Below, piece by piece: positions 17,866-26,869 of a stretch of DNA of 64,000 nucleotides. The stretch lies in NCBI GenBank assembly GCA_950022495.1, contig CATLLJ010000005.1:103899-167898 (forward strand), in the 5' to 3' direction. Source of the DNA: an uncultured bacterium. GTDB lineage: Bacteria; Cyanobacteriota; Vampirovibrionia; Gastranaerophilales; Gastranaerophilaceae. The notes under the pieces are model-generated. The model did no database searches. It saw nothing but the letters and a program-made list of their open reading frames with translations, and had not been told where the DNA came from. The translations under genes and the position numbers were made by a program. Each line of letters begins with the position of its first letter. The first letter of the stretch is position 1.

Positions 17866-19506
17866 ATGTTGATAAGCAATAATATTAAAACAATGAAAGG
17901 TGCAGAAATTGCTATCGAGACCCTGAAGGATTTAGGTGTCGATACTATTTTTGGCTATCCGGGCGGTGTTGTTTTAGATTTGTATGATAAACTTTATAAT
18001 CAGTCTGATATAAAACATGTGCTTGTGCGTCATGAACAGTCAGCAGTACATGCTGCAGAAGGTTATGCAAGAACTACTGGTAAATGCGGAGTTGTTCTTG
18101 TAACCTCAGGTCCGGGTGCAACAAATACTGTTTCCGGTATTGTAAATGCATATCTTGATGGTTATCCGCTGGTTGTTTTAACCGGTCAGGTTTTTAAAAA
18201 CCTCATTGGAACGGATGCTTTTCAGGAAGCTGATATTTGTGACATAACAAAATCTTGTACAAAAAAAGTTTTTCAGGTTACTAAAGTTTCTGATTTGCAA
18301 AGTACATTGATTGATGCTTTTTCAATTGCGATGAACGGTAAAAAAGGTCCTGTTGTTGTCGATTTAGCTAAAAATATTTTTTCAGAATCTGCGGAATATA
18401 AAACTGTTGTTAGTAAGCAATCCTTGTCTATGTCAGAGCCTGTATCATCTGATGTCTCAAGAGTTTTAAATCGTATATTATCAGCATCAAAGCCTGTTAT
18501 TGTTGCGGGCGGCGGCGTTTCTCACTCTTGTGCCGAAGATGAACTATATAAGTTTGTGAAATCTTTAAATATACCTGTTGTTGATACAATGATGGGACTT
18601 GGCAATTATCCGCAGAATGATGGAAATTATCTTGGTATGATTGGAATTTTTGGCGACAGAGCTGCTAATCAAATTGTAAAAGAGTCTGATTTGATTGTTT
18701 CAATAGGTGCAAGATTTAATGACAGAATTACCTGTATGTTTAAAGATATTGATTTATCAAGTAAATTTATTCAAATTGATATAAATCAACAAGAAATATC
18801 AAGAGTTATTTCAGCTAACGATTATCTTGCCGGTGATGCAAAAAATATTCTTGAAATGATGAATGATAAATTATCAAACTTATCTTTTGAAAAGTTTAAT
18901 AATTGGCTAAAACAATGTATTGATTTAAAAAGTTTGAATGTTGTGCGTCAACGCAGTACAAATTTAATGCATTCTTTTGAAGTAATAAGAAAGCTTGAAG
19001 AATTTACTAAAAATAAAGATTTAATTTTTACATCTGAAGTCGGACAGCACCAATTATGGGCAGTTCAAAATCTTTCGTTCTCAAAAAATAGAAGAATTTT
19101 AGTATCAGGCGGTTCCGGTACTATGGGATTTGGCTTCCCTGCTGCCATTGGTGCATGTATCGCTAATCCTGAACAGCCTGTAGTTTGTATATCAGGTGAC
19201 GGCTCCTTTCAGATGGGAATTCATGAATTAGCAACTTGTGTTGACTATAATTTAGATTTAAAAATAATGATATTGAATAACGGTTACCTAGGGATGGTAA
19301 GACAATTACAGGAAAAAACTTGTGAAGGACGTTATTCGCAAACAAAAATATCAAATCCTGATTTTTTGAAACTGGCTGAAAGTTACGGTATTGGAGCTCG
19401 AAGAGTTGCTTCTATATCTGAAATTGATGATGCTTTAAAATCAGCATTTTCGACAAAAGGACCATATATAGTTGAGTTCTGCGTCGAACCTATGGAATTA
19501 TTATAA
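17866..19506 (+). CDS. ilvB: acetolactate synthase, large subunit
   Basis: A 546-residue ThDP enzyme that forms acetolactate in branched-chain amino-acid synthesis. The N-terminal domain has FGYPGGVVLDLYD and the catalytic Glu in RHEQSAVHAAEGYAR. The C-terminal ThDP site GDGSFQMGIHELAT ... NNGYLGMVRQLQE is intact. No small regulatory subunit (IlvH) gene follows, which is unusual. The start was taken at the first ATG, with no strong ribosome site. Other ThDP decarboxylases are less likely given the motifs. Confidence 0.88.
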   Translation: MLISNNIKTMKGAEIAIETLKDLGVDTIFGYPGGVVLDLYDKLYNQSDIKHVLVRHEQSAVHAAEGYARTTGKCGVVLVTSGPGATNTVSGIVNAYLDGYPLVVLTGQVFKNLIGTDAFQEADICDITKSCTKKVFQVTKVSDLQSTLIDAFSIAMNGKKGPVVVDLAKNIFSESAEYKTVVSKQSLSMSEPVSSDVSRVLNRILSASKPVIVAGGGVSHSCAEDELYKFVKSLNIPVVDTMMGLGNYPQNDGNYLGMIGIFGDRAANQIVKESDLIVSIGARFNDRITCMFKDIDLSSKFIQIDINQQEISRVISANDYLAGDAKNILEMMNDKLSNLSFEKFNNWLKQCIDLKSLNVVRQRSTNLMHSFEVIRKLEEFTKNKDLIFTSEVGQHQLWAVQNLSFSKNRRILVSGGSGTMGFGFPAAIGACIANPEQPVVCISGDGSFQMGIHELATCVDYNLDLKIMILNNGYLGMVRQLQEKTCEGRYSQTKISNPDFLKLAESYGIGARRVASISEIDDALKSAFSTKGPYIVEFCVEPMELL

Positions 19507-19562
19507 TCCCCATAAATAAGTTAAAACCCTATTAGTGAATTAAGAGGCTTGAACAATACAAT

Positions 19563-19739
19563 ATGAATGAATCTATAATTAAGGAAGTAAAATCCATTTA
19601 CTCTGCTAAAGTACGTAATACAAATCCTAATATGCCGGAATTTGGTTTAGAAGCTGACGAACTTGATTTTAATGAACCGAAAACATTTTTTAACGGGGTT
19701 ATTGAAAAATTAAATATCATAGTTGAAAAAGATAATTAA
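19563..19739 (+). CDS. small hypothetical protein, 58 aa
   Basis: A 59-codon frame from ATG 19563 to TAA, acidic, protein-like in composition, without membrane segment. The ribosome site is weak (AAGAGG some distance upstream). It lies 56 bases after ilvB, in the place of the missing small subunit, but is too short and shows no ACT-domain features. Its stop overlaps the convergent gene by 4 bases. Confidence 0.45.
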   Translation: MNESIIKEVKSIYSAKVRNTNPNMPEFGLEADELDFNEPKTFFNGVIEKLNIIVEKDN

Positions 19740-20272
19740 TGTGAACAATGTCCTCCGCTGCAGCCTCTGCAGCCTCCGGAACAAGAGTGTTTGAATAAAT
19801 CTGTGAAGTCAAAAATTCGGTCATCTAAAATAGATTCTATAATAGCTGGATATAATTTTTTTGATATTTCAATGATTTCTTGTTTGTATTCTTTATAATG
19901 AGTTGTTAATCCGATTAGAACTGGATATTGGGCAAGTATTCTCCCGTAAAAATTATCAGGTGTAACTTTATGAATTGTTATTCCGCCAACTTTTATCCCG
20001 CTTGTAAATGATTTTTCTAATGCATTTTCTTCTGCAAAAGCCGGTAATAGAGATGGGTGTAAATTTATAACAGGTGTGTTTGGACTAACTTCAACTGAAA
20101 TATTTTGATTAAAATCGCACAGGCAGATAAGATCAAAATCCTTTTGATTGTTTTCAATTGAATTAAGATTTTCAAAGTATGCTATTTCAACATCTTTATT
20201 TTTGAAATAATCAGCAATTGCTTCAATTATTTCAGTATTTTCAGAGTTTATTATTGCAAGTTGTTTTGTCAT
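19736..20272 (-). CDS. PurN-like formyltransferase-fold protein with Cys-rich tail
   Basis: A 178-residue protein. The middle matches phosphoribosylglycinamide formyltransferase (NLHPSLLPAF, then SGIKVGGITIHKV). The Asn and His of the catalytic triad are present, but the aspartate expected in DTGP is replaced in the stretch TPDNFYGRILAQ. The N-terminal substrate glycine loop is also missing. The last 15 residues are CSGGCRGCSGGHCSH, a Cys/His tail resembling a metal-binding site, not found in normal PurN. It is probably not a true PurN; possible metal-binding or regulatory role is speculation. Confidence 0.6.
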   Translation of the reverse strand: MTKQLAIINSENTEIIEAIADYFKNKDVEIAYFENLNSIENNQKDFDLICLCDFNQNISVEVSPNTPVINLHPSLLPAFAEENALEKSFTSGIKVGGITIHKVTPDNFYGRILAQYPVLIGLTTHYKEYKQEIIEISKKLYPAIIESILDDRIFDFTDLFKHSCSGGCRGCSGGHCSH

Positions 20273-20359
20273 GGCTTTTTTCCTTTTATTTATTAAATTT
20301 TATTACAAATACAGCAAAAAATATATTTACTTGTTTTATCAACAATACTAGGAGAATAC

Positions 20360-20794
20360 ATGAATATTCTGAAAATTGATTCAAATACTCAATCTTTTGG
20401 AATGAAAATTCCAACCAAAACAGCAATCGAAGTTGCAACCGGATGTTATTTAGATAATGCACATCGATCAAGTCAAAGACAGTATAAATTGTTCTCTAAA
20501 GTCTCAGGTCTGGATGCTATGAAGTTATATTCCGGAGAGATTGCTACCGGATTGCAGAATTTGTCCAGACATTTAAAAGAAAATTATCCAAAGTTAGCTG
20601 AAGCTGCGAATAATATTAGAAAGGTTTGTGATGAAATAAATGTTGACAGAACCTTTTTACCTGAAGATGAACGTGAAATATCAAAACGGCTTACAACAGT
20701 TTGGAATGATGAAGCTAAGAAGATTGGCTCAAGAACAATTGATATTGAACCTGTATCGCTTCAAAAGCTTGGTTTAGGCAAGTACATACAATAA
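20360..20794 (+). CDS. hypothetical protein, 144 aa
   Basis: Unrecognised soluble helical protein. The N-terminus contains QSFGMK (11-16), related to a short motif in other proteins of the window. The ATG follows AGGAG by 7 bases. It forms a tandem pair with the next unknown gene, 18 bases downstream. Confidence 0.7.
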   Translation: MNILKIDSNTQSFGMKIPTKTAIEVATGCYLDNAHRSSQRQYKLFSKVSGLDAMKLYSGEIATGLQNLSRHLKENYPKLAEAANNIRKVCDEINVDRTFLPEDEREISKRLTTVWNDEAKKIGSRTIDIEPVSLQKLGLGKYIQ

Positions 20795-20812
20795 CTAAAA
20801 GTAGGAAATAAT

Positions 20813-21181
20813 ATGAAGATTAAAATATCAAAAAACACTATCCCTCAACGATTTTCAACTAACGGAGTTTTAAGATGCCTTTCGGGTGAATTCCCGGCAG
20901 GTAAAACCGAAAAAGAACTTCAAGATGTTAGTGATGTAATGGAAACCGTTCAAAAAGTATTTAATTATTCAGATAAAGATATTATAGATTTGATAAAATC
21001 TAGAAATCCTCTCAGCACTTTTTTAGTTCCAATTAGTGCAGGCAGGTTTTTAGAAGAGGCAAATCCAATTTTAAGTAAACTAAAAGCAAGGTTGAGTGTA
21101 TCTGCCCATAATAATAATATTGAAAATGAAATAAATAAAATTATTGGTGAAGTTGGGGAAAATATCAATTTAAAAGTATAG
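20813..21181 (+). CDS. hypothetical protein, 122 aa
   Basis: Unrecognised, soluble, Lys/Glu-rich. It starts with an AGGAAA ribosome site and ends at a strong terminator. Its N-terminus (IPQRFSTNG) has a Phe-Ser pair in the same place as the recurring N-terminal motif. Part of a two-gene unit with the gene before. Confidence 0.68.
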   Translation: MKIKISKNTIPQRFSTNGVLRCLSGEFPAGKTEKELQDVSDVMETVQKVFNYSDKDIIDLIKSRNPLSTFLVPISAGRFLEEANPILSKLKARLSVSAHNNNIENEINKIIGEVGENINLKV

Positions 21182-21182
21182 A

Positions 21183-21210
21183 AAAAAGCTCCTCATAAGA
21201 GGAGCTTTTT
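21183..21210. terminator. bidirectional terminator
   Basis: A perfect 12-bp stem (21183-21194 with 21199-21210), 4-base loop, A and T tracts. It separates the convergent gene pair and serves the oad operon on the minus strand. Confidence 0.9.
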
Positions 21211-21234
21211 CTATCTAATGTTATAGAGTTTATC

Positions 21235-22440
21235 CTAGTTGCAAAGTGCAAGTAAAACACCAGCTGCAACAGCAGAGCCGATTACCCCTGCTACGTTTGG
21301 ACCCATAGCGTGCATTAATAGATAGTTTTGAGAATTAAATTCCAAACCTACTTTATTTGATACACGTGCAGCCATAGGAACTGCTGATACACCTGCAGAA
21401 CCGATTAACGGGTTGATAAGCTTAGGTTCAACACCTTTAATCTTCGCACTGATTTTTATACAAACATTCATCAACTTAGCCATCAATACACCTGCAGCAG
21501 TTGCAAATGAGAATGCGATAATACCGAGGAATAAGATGAATAATGTTTGAATTGTTAAAAATTGTTCTGCTGATAATTTTGAACCAACTGATAATCCTAA
21601 GAAAATTGTAACAATGTTGATTAAAGCGTTTTGCATTGTATCAGATAATCTATCTACAACTCCGCATTCTTTACATAAGTTACCGAAAGTTAAAGCACCA
21701 ACTAACGGGCAGGCATCCGGTAAGAATATTATACATAAAGATAATACAACAAGCGGGAATACAATTTTTTCTCTTTTTGAAACTGAACGAAGTTGATCCA
21801 TTTGGATTTGGCGTTCAGCGTTATTTGTTAACAATTTCATAATTGGCGGTTGAATTACAGGAACCAATGCCATATATGAGTATGCTGCAACAGCGATTGC
21901 ACCTAATAATTCAGGAGCAAGTTTAGATGTTACATAAATTGATGTAGGACCATCAGCACCACCGATGATACCGATTGCACCTGATTGTGGAAGTGTAAAG
22001 CCAAAACAGCATAGAGCTAATAATAAAGCTCCGAAAATACCGAATTGAGCTGCACCACCTAAAAGTGCTGTTTTAGGGTTTGCAATTAATGGACCAAAGT
22101 CTGTCATTGCACCAACACCCATAAAGATAATCAATGGGAACAAACCTTTATGAATACCTGCTTCATAAATTATTCCTAAGAACCCTGTAGGTTCTGCAAT
22201 CCCTGCCATAGGGATATTTGATAACAAACCGCCGAATGCGATAGGCACTAGTAGTAACGGTTCATATTGTTTCTTAATTCCAAGCCATAGCAAGAACAAA
22301 CAGATTACTAACATAATCGGGTGTCCGAATTGATGTAAGAATTGTTCTACGGCATTTGTGATTGTCGGGTCAGCCTTTTCAATCATATTGTAAATACCGG
22401 TTGACTGCCATAGGCTCATTAATCCATCTGAAAAATTCAT
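21235..22440 (-). CDS. oadB: Na+-translocating decarboxylase beta subunit
   Basis: A 401-residue membrane carboxybiotin decarboxylase (OadB/GcdB/MmdB). It couples decarboxylation of carboxybiotin to Na+ export. The conserved segments are present: the [11 protein letters not shown] region, [10 protein letters not shown] with its key Asp, the following [12 protein letters not shown], and C-terminal [18 protein letters not shown]. Last gene of the birA-oadG-oadA-oadB operon, 17 bases after oadA. Confidence 0.92.
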   Translation of the reverse strand: MNFSDGLMSLWQSTGIYNMIEKADPTITNAVEQFLHQFGHPIMLVICLFLLWLGIKKQYEPLLLVPIAFGGLLSNIPMAGIAEPTGFLGIIYEAGIHKGLFPLIIFMGVGAMTDFGPLIANPKTALLGGAAQFGIFGALLLALCCFGFTLPQSGAIGIIGGADGPTSIYVTSKLAPELLGAIAVAAYSYMALVPVIQPPIMKLLTNNAERQIQMDQLRSVSKREKIVFPLVVLSLCIIFLPDACPLVGALTFGNLCKECGVVDRLSDTMQNALINIVTIFLGLSVGSKLSAEQFLTIQTLFILFLGIIAFSFATAAGVLMAKLMNVCIKISAKIKGVEPKLINPLIGSAGVSAVPMAARVSNKVGLEFNSQNYLLMHAMGPNVAGVIGSAVAAGVLLALCN

Positions 22441-22457
22441 TTGTATTTACCTCCTGA

Positions 22458-24248
22458 TTAACCTATAGTTACCAGTACTTGACCGGTTTGAACTTTGTTG
22501 CCGACTTCAATTTCAACTGATTTTACAGTACCGCCGACAGGTGATTTAATTTCAGTTTCCATTTTCATTGCTTCAACAACTGCGATAATGTCGCCTTCTG
22601 CAATTGAATCGCCTTCTGAAACTAATACTTTTAATACGTTGCCCGGTAAAGCTGCTTTAACCGGAGTTCCTTCGCCGGAATCAGCTGCTTTAGCTTCAAT
22701 ACCTTCTTTAACGTTGAAGTCATATAATTTACCGTTAACAGTAGCTTTTCCGCCTTCCAAAGCAACTGCGTATTTTTTACCGTTAACTGTAACTGTGTAG
22801 CCATTTCCTGCCAGTTCGCAAGATGATGGAACTTCTGATTTGTTTTCGTTTTTACGAACACCGATTGTACCTTTGCCTTGTAAGAACAAGATACCTTTTT
22901 CTTTACAAGCAGCGGAGATGAATAAGTTTTCATCGTTAACTTCAAGACCTGCTTCTTCAAGTCTTTTTTGAGCAACTGCAAGACCTTTAGTTTCATCTTT
23001 GTCGTTTAAGTCAACAACAGTTTCAGTTGTTGGCTGTAAACCAAGCTGTTCTTCTGCAATTTTAATAACTTCAGCATCAGGTTCGCAAGGTGTTTTACCA
23101 AAGTAACCAAGAACCATTTTACCGTAACCTTCAGCGATTTTCTTCCATTTACCAAACATTACATTGTTGAATGCTTGTTGGAAGTAGAATTGAGAAACAG
23201 GAGTTACAGATGTTCCGAAACCGCCTTTTTCTACAACTTCTTTCATTGCAGCAACAACTTCAGGATATTTATGCATTAAGTTGTTATCACGTAACATTTG
23301 AGTATTAGCTGTTAAAGCTCCACCCGGTAATGGTGATTGAATAATTTGAGGATTAACTGCTAATGCTTCAGGTGGTAAGAAGTAGTCTTTCATACAATCT
23401 TTGAAGATTTCTTCTGTTTCTAAGATTTTTTCTACATCAATACCTAAATCGTATTCTGTACCTTTTAATGCGTGCCACATAGAAACGATATCAGGTTGAG
23501 CTGTACCGCCTGAAACCGGTTTCATTGATAAGTCGATGCAGTTAGCTCCGCCTTCTAAAGCTGCTAAGTAAGCTGATAAGCCTGTACCTGCGGTTTCGTG
23601 AGAGTGGAATCTGATATCAGCGTCAGCACCTAAGATTTCACGTGTTCTTCTGATTGTTTCAAATACTTTTCTTGGAGAAGAAGTACCTGATGCATCTTTA
23701 AATGCTAATGAATCGAATTCAATACCTGCATCTAAGATTGATCTAAGAACTTTTTCATAGAATTCAACGTCATGAGCACCTGTACAACCGATAGGTAATT
23801 CCATCATTGTAATTGTAACTTCGTGTTTTAGACCGTGTTTTTTAATACATTGGCTTGAATATAACAGGTTATTAACATCGTTCAACGCATCAAAGTTTCT
23901 AATTGTTGTAACGCCGTGTTTTGCGAACATTTTAGCGTGTAAGTCAATAACGTCTCTTGGCTGAGAGTCCAAACCTACAACGTTAACACCGCGTGATAAT
24001 GATTGTAAGTTAATATCAGGACCAACTGCAGCTCTGATTTTGTCCATTGTTTCAAAAGCGTTTTCGTTGCAGTAGAAAATTGGTGATTGGAATCTTGCAC
24101 CGCCTGCAACTTCAAAGTGTCTGATGCCTGCGTCTACTGCTGATTTTAAGGCCGGTAGAAAATCGTCTACAAATACTCTGGCACCGTAAACTGATTGGAA
24201 ACCGTCTCTGAATGACGTGTCCATAACTTTAATAAGTTTCTTTCCCAT
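22458..24248 (-). CDS. oadA: decarboxylase alpha subunit: carboxyltransferase plus biotin carrier
   Basis: A 596-residue protein. The N-terminal carboxyltransferase TIM barrel begins with DTSFRDGFQS. The FHSHETAGTGLSAYLAALEGG stretch holds the HxH metal site. A C-terminal biotinyl domain has the AMKM motif with Lys562 as biotin site. It moves CO2 from the acid to biotin for OadB. The barrel differs noticeably from classical OadA (for example SVYGARVFVDD in place of SLLATRM), so oxaloacetate as substrate is likely but not certain. Confidence 0.87.
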   Translation of the reverse strand: MGKKLIKVMDTSFRDGFQSVYGARVFVDDFLPALKSAVDAGIRHFEVAGGARFQSPIFYCNENAFETMDKIRAAVGPDINLQSLSRGVNVVGLDSQPRDVIDLHAKMFAKHGVTTIRNFDALNDVNNLLYSSQCIKKHGLKHEVTITMMELPIGCTGAHDVEFYEKVLRSILDAGIEFDSLAFKDASGTSSPRKVFETIRRTREILGADADIRFHSHETAGTGLSAYLAALEGGANCIDLSMKPVSGGTAQPDIVSMWHALKGTEYDLGIDVEKILETEEIFKDCMKDYFLPPEALAVNPQIIQSPLPGGALTANTQMLRDNNLMHKYPEVVAAMKEVVEKGGFGTSVTPVSQFYFQQAFNNVMFGKWKKIAEGYGKMVLGYFGKTPCEPDAEVIKIAEEQLGLQPTTETVVDLNDKDETKGLAVAQKRLEEAGLEVNDENLFISAACKEKGILFLQGKGTIGVRKNENKSEVPSSCELAGNGYTVTVNGKKYAVALEGGKATVNGKLYDFNVKEGIEAKAADSGEGTPVKAALPGNVLKVLVSEGDSIAEGDIIAVVEAMKMETEIKSPVGGTVKSVEIEVGNKVQTGQVLVTIG

Positions 24249-24357
24249 AAATTTTATCCTTTCGTTTAATTATAATTTTGTTAATAAGTTAATAGGTAAG
24301 TGAGTGAGTAAGATATAAAATTTACAATCTTTCTACTTACTTATTTCCTTACGTCAA

Positions 24358-24594
24358 CTAACTTCTCTTCGCCATAATAGCTGCAATTGCAACTGCAATC
24401 GCTTCATCTACATTTGCGGCAGTTTTCTTAACTGTAGATTTTACTTCTTCTACAGCTTCCGGAAAGATTTTGTTCAAATAACCAACTATTTTTGACATGA
24501 TTCTCATTGAGAAAATCAAAATAGTCAGGAACGCAAGAACAAATCCCATTCCCATACCAAGCAGCACTAAGCCGTTTGCTAACATTTCATTCAT
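24358..24594 (-). CDS. oadG: decarboxylase gamma subunit (OadG-like)
   Basis: A 78-residue protein with one N-terminal membrane helix (about 7-30) and a hydrophilic tail, the layout of OadG, which anchors the alpha subunit to the beta subunit. Its sequence is poorly conserved, so the call rests on context: it is between birA and oadA, overlapping birA by 4 bases, with an AGGAG ribosome site. The 109-base gap to oadA holds an imperfect hairpin. Confidence 0.78.
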   Translation of the reverse strand: MNEMLANGLVLLGMGMGFVLAFLTILIFSMRIMSKIVGYLNKIFPEAVEEVKSTVKKTAANVDEAIAVAIAAIMAKRS

Positions 24595-25313
24595 AAAATA
24601 TCTCCTATCGTAAGTACAAATTCGTTGTTATCTTTTGATAATAAAACGAGTTCGCCTTTATCGTTTATAGATTTAGCTAAACCCGTTTTAATATTATTAA
24701 ATACCTGAACATTAAGTTCTTTATTTAAAAAACAGTTTCTATTAATATAATCATCTTTTATATTAATAAATCCTGCATTTAAAAATTCATCATAATGTGC
24801 AAAAAATTCTGTTAAAAGTTCGTTTAAAAATACGTTTAAATTAATACTTTTGCCTGTTTCTAAATTCAAGCTTGCTGCAATTTTATCTGGAATTGAATCA
24901 ATATCTTTTTGGTTAGAATTCAAGTTAACACCAATACCTAATACAATTCCTTCTAAATTTTGACCTTCCATGACTGTTTCAGATAGAATGCCTGCTATTT
25001 TTTTACCATTGATTAAAACATCATTCGGCCATTTAATTTGAGGCTTAAGTCCGTAAGTTTCAAGAACTTTGCATAATGAAACTGATAAATATTGAGTAAT
25101 ATTAGGATAAATTTCGTTAAATGTATTTGAAGGTTTTAAAACAATAGACATGAAAAGATTTCCTTCGCCTAAATCAATCCAGGAACGATTTAAACGTCCC
25201 CGGCCAGAGGTTTGGCGAATAGCATGAATAACTGTTCGGTCTTCAAGTGCAGAAATATTCATTTTTGCATAGTTATTCGTTGAATCTATCTCTTCTAACT
25301 CAATTAGTTTCAT
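24591..25313 (-). CDS. birA: biotin-protein ligase BirA (catalytic form)
   Basis: A 240-residue monofunctional ligase that attaches biotin to the carrier lysine, here presumably OadA Lys562. The biotinyl-AMP site GRGRLNR and the KWPNDVLINGKKIAGIL motif are intact; a C-terminal SH3-like domain follows. There is no N-terminal HTH, so it cannot repress transcription like E. coli BirA. First gene of the operon, with a GGGGAG ribosome site. Confidence 0.93.
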   Translation of the reverse strand: MKLIELEEIDSTNNYAKMNISALEDRTVIHAIRQTSGRGRLNRSWIDLGEGNLFMSIVLKPSNTFNEIYPNITQYLSVSLCKVLETYGLKPQIKWPNDVLINGKKIAGILSETVMEGQNLEGIVLGIGVNLNSNQKDIDSIPDKIAASLNLETGKSINLNVFLNELLTEFFAHYDEFLNAGFINIKDDYINRNCFLNKELNVQVFNNIKTGLAKSINDKGELVLLSKDNNEFVLTIGDIL

Positions 25314-25373
25314 GTTCTCCCCTGAGGTAATCCACGCGTGTAGTATTATTATATAACAAACAAAATAAAAAAT

Positions 25374-26000
25374 ATGACAAATTTAATTTTGTTTGACGTT
25401 AATAAATATATGGATAATTTATCATTTCAATCTAGAATACGATTAATAAATCGAAATGAATTTCGAGCTCTTATGAATCGCGAATTTGCCAGTGTAGATT
25501 ACCCGTGGACAATAAAACAAACGGCATACTCTCAAAAAGTACGCACTGATGGTATATATGACTGTACTGCAATGGGCGTCAAAGATAAGAGTAATGTCCT
25601 GCTTTTCCATATCTGCCCAACAAACAACAAGAATAGTAACTTTAAAAAACTTGAAACCGAAATTATCGAAAAAATTATAAAGACTCTTAATTTGGATTGT
25701 CTGCAAGGCTTTATTTTGGGTAGTAAGAAATATAATATCAACAGTCCGCGGAGTTTGGAATTATTTGACATGATGGAGGGTGTGTTAAAAAAATTACATA
25801 TTCAATATTCAAAATTTAAAGGCGGTAATTACACTAATGATATTGCTTATGATTTAAAAAAGGATGAATGGGTTATTGGATGTGACATGCTGGATGTGCT
25901 AAGTTCACCTAAAGAAACAATTTTGGGTACTCCTCAAAATGCACTTTCCAGAATTTTTGACCAGATAAAACTTGCAGATTCTGATAGGCTAAGCTGGTAG
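25374..26000 (+). CDS. hypothetical protein with N-terminal FQSRI motif, 208 aa
   Basis: Unrecognised. The N-terminus has LSFQSRIRLINRNEF (16-30), closely like the hydrolase at 301-1203 (IAFQSRLKS). The rest is soluble, mixed alpha/beta, with two conserved-looking stretches (LLFHICPTNN, LQGFILGSKKYN). It is divergent from birA over 60 bases. Ribosome site is weak. A hairpin follows its stop. Confidence 0.7.
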   Translation: MTNLILFDVNKYMDNLSFQSRIRLINRNEFRALMNREFASVDYPWTIKQTAYSQKVRTDGIYDCTAMGVKDKSNVLLFHICPTNNKNSNFKKLETEIIEKIIKTLNLDCLQGFILGSKKYNINSPRSLELFDMMEGVLKKLHIQYSKFKGGNYTNDIAYDLKKDEWVIGCDMLDVLSSPKETILGTPQNALSRIFDQIKLADSDRLSW

Positions 26001-26009
26001 TTTTTATTT

Positions 26010-26041
26010 CGTTAATCCTTAGAATTAACGATTTTAATTTT
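26010..26041 (+). terminator. possible weak terminator before atp operon
   Basis: A 7-bp stem (26010-26016 with 26024-26030) followed by ATTTTAATTTT. The weak T run makes it a poor terminator. Confidence 0.4.
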
Positions 26042-26054
26042 CTGAAAAATATAT

Positions 26055-26083
26055 TTGCGAAAAATTTTTTTCAGTGTTAATAT
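26055..26083 (+). promoter_or_regulatory. candidate atp operon promoter
   Basis: TTGCGA (26055-26060) and TAATAT (26078-26083) with a 17-base spacer, 24 bases before the atpB start codon. Confidence 0.5.
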
Positions 26084-26106
26084 AGAGCTTGCAAAGAGGG
26101 AGAAAA

Positions 26107-26799
26107 ATGGAACACTGGGTTTATACGACCAATATTCTCGGACATTCGGTCTCATTTAATGTTGATACGCTTATTACAATGTGGCTTTCAATGTTATTGT
26201 TGATTGTGTTAGCTCTTTTTACAACCAGAAATCTTAAAATGGTTCCTGGAAAACTTCAACTTGTTGGAGAAAAAATAATTAAATATTTTAATGATATTTC
26301 AAAAGCAAGTATGGGTAATGATGAAGCTCAAAAACATATTGCTATTATATTGACATTGTTCATGTTTATCTTAACTGCAAACCTTGTAGGACAGCTTCCT
26401 TTTAAACTTATACATCTTGCTAACGGTGAATTAGCTTCCCCTAACAACGATATAAATATGACAGCAGCAATGGCAATTGTTGTTTCTATTTATTATATAT
26501 TCTATGGAGTTAGAAGAAACGGGTTTAAATTTTTCTTCAAAGGTTTCAGTATTGACGGAATAATTGTTACTCTTGTCGATACTTTGGAACTTTTTGTAAG
26601 ACCGTTTTCTCTGGCTCTGCGACTTTTTGCAAATATTCTTGCAGGTGAACTTCTTGTGGCTACATTTGTTAGTCTTGCAGCACTTGTTGTTCCGCTTCCG
26701 TTCATGTTATTTGAATTGTTTGTTGCTTTGATTCAAGCACTTGTATTTACACTGCTTTCTACAACATACATTTCAATGGCTGTACAAGAAGAGGGGTAA
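26107..26799 (+). CDS. atpB: ATP synthase F0 subunit a
   Basis: A 230-residue membrane subunit forming the proton half-channels. The helix-4/5 segment has the essential Arg in LRLFANILAGELL, and the LFELFVALIQALVFTLLSTTYISMA C-terminal helix is typical. The start at 26107 follows AGAGGGAG; an upstream in-frame TTG is unlikely. First gene of the seven-gene atp operon. Confidence 0.95.
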   Translation: MEHWVYTTNILGHSVSFNVDTLITMWLSMLLLIVLALFTTRNLKMVPGKLQLVGEKIIKYFNDISKASMGNDEAQKHIAIILTLFMFILTANLVGQLPFKLIHLANGELASPNNDINMTAAMAIVVSIYYIFYGVRRNGFKFFFKGFSIDGIIVTLVDTLELFVRPFSLALRLFANILAGELLVATFVSLAALVVPLPFMLFELFVALIQALVFTLLSTTYISMAVQEEG

Positions 26800-26869
26800 A
26801 TGAATAGGGGTATTCACCCAGATTTGATAAATTATATAGAATGTAAAACTTTATAAAAGGAGAAAAATT

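Noticed and set aside
22631..22996. Lys/Leu-rich frame inside oadA
   Set aside because: Out-of-frame reading of the linker and biotin domain; no independent support.
26800..26856. 18-codon frame between atpB and atpE, with MNRGIHPD resembling the start of ribosomal protein L31
   Set aside because: Too short, and lacks the rest of L31; the likeness is probably chance. A leader peptide cannot be excluded.
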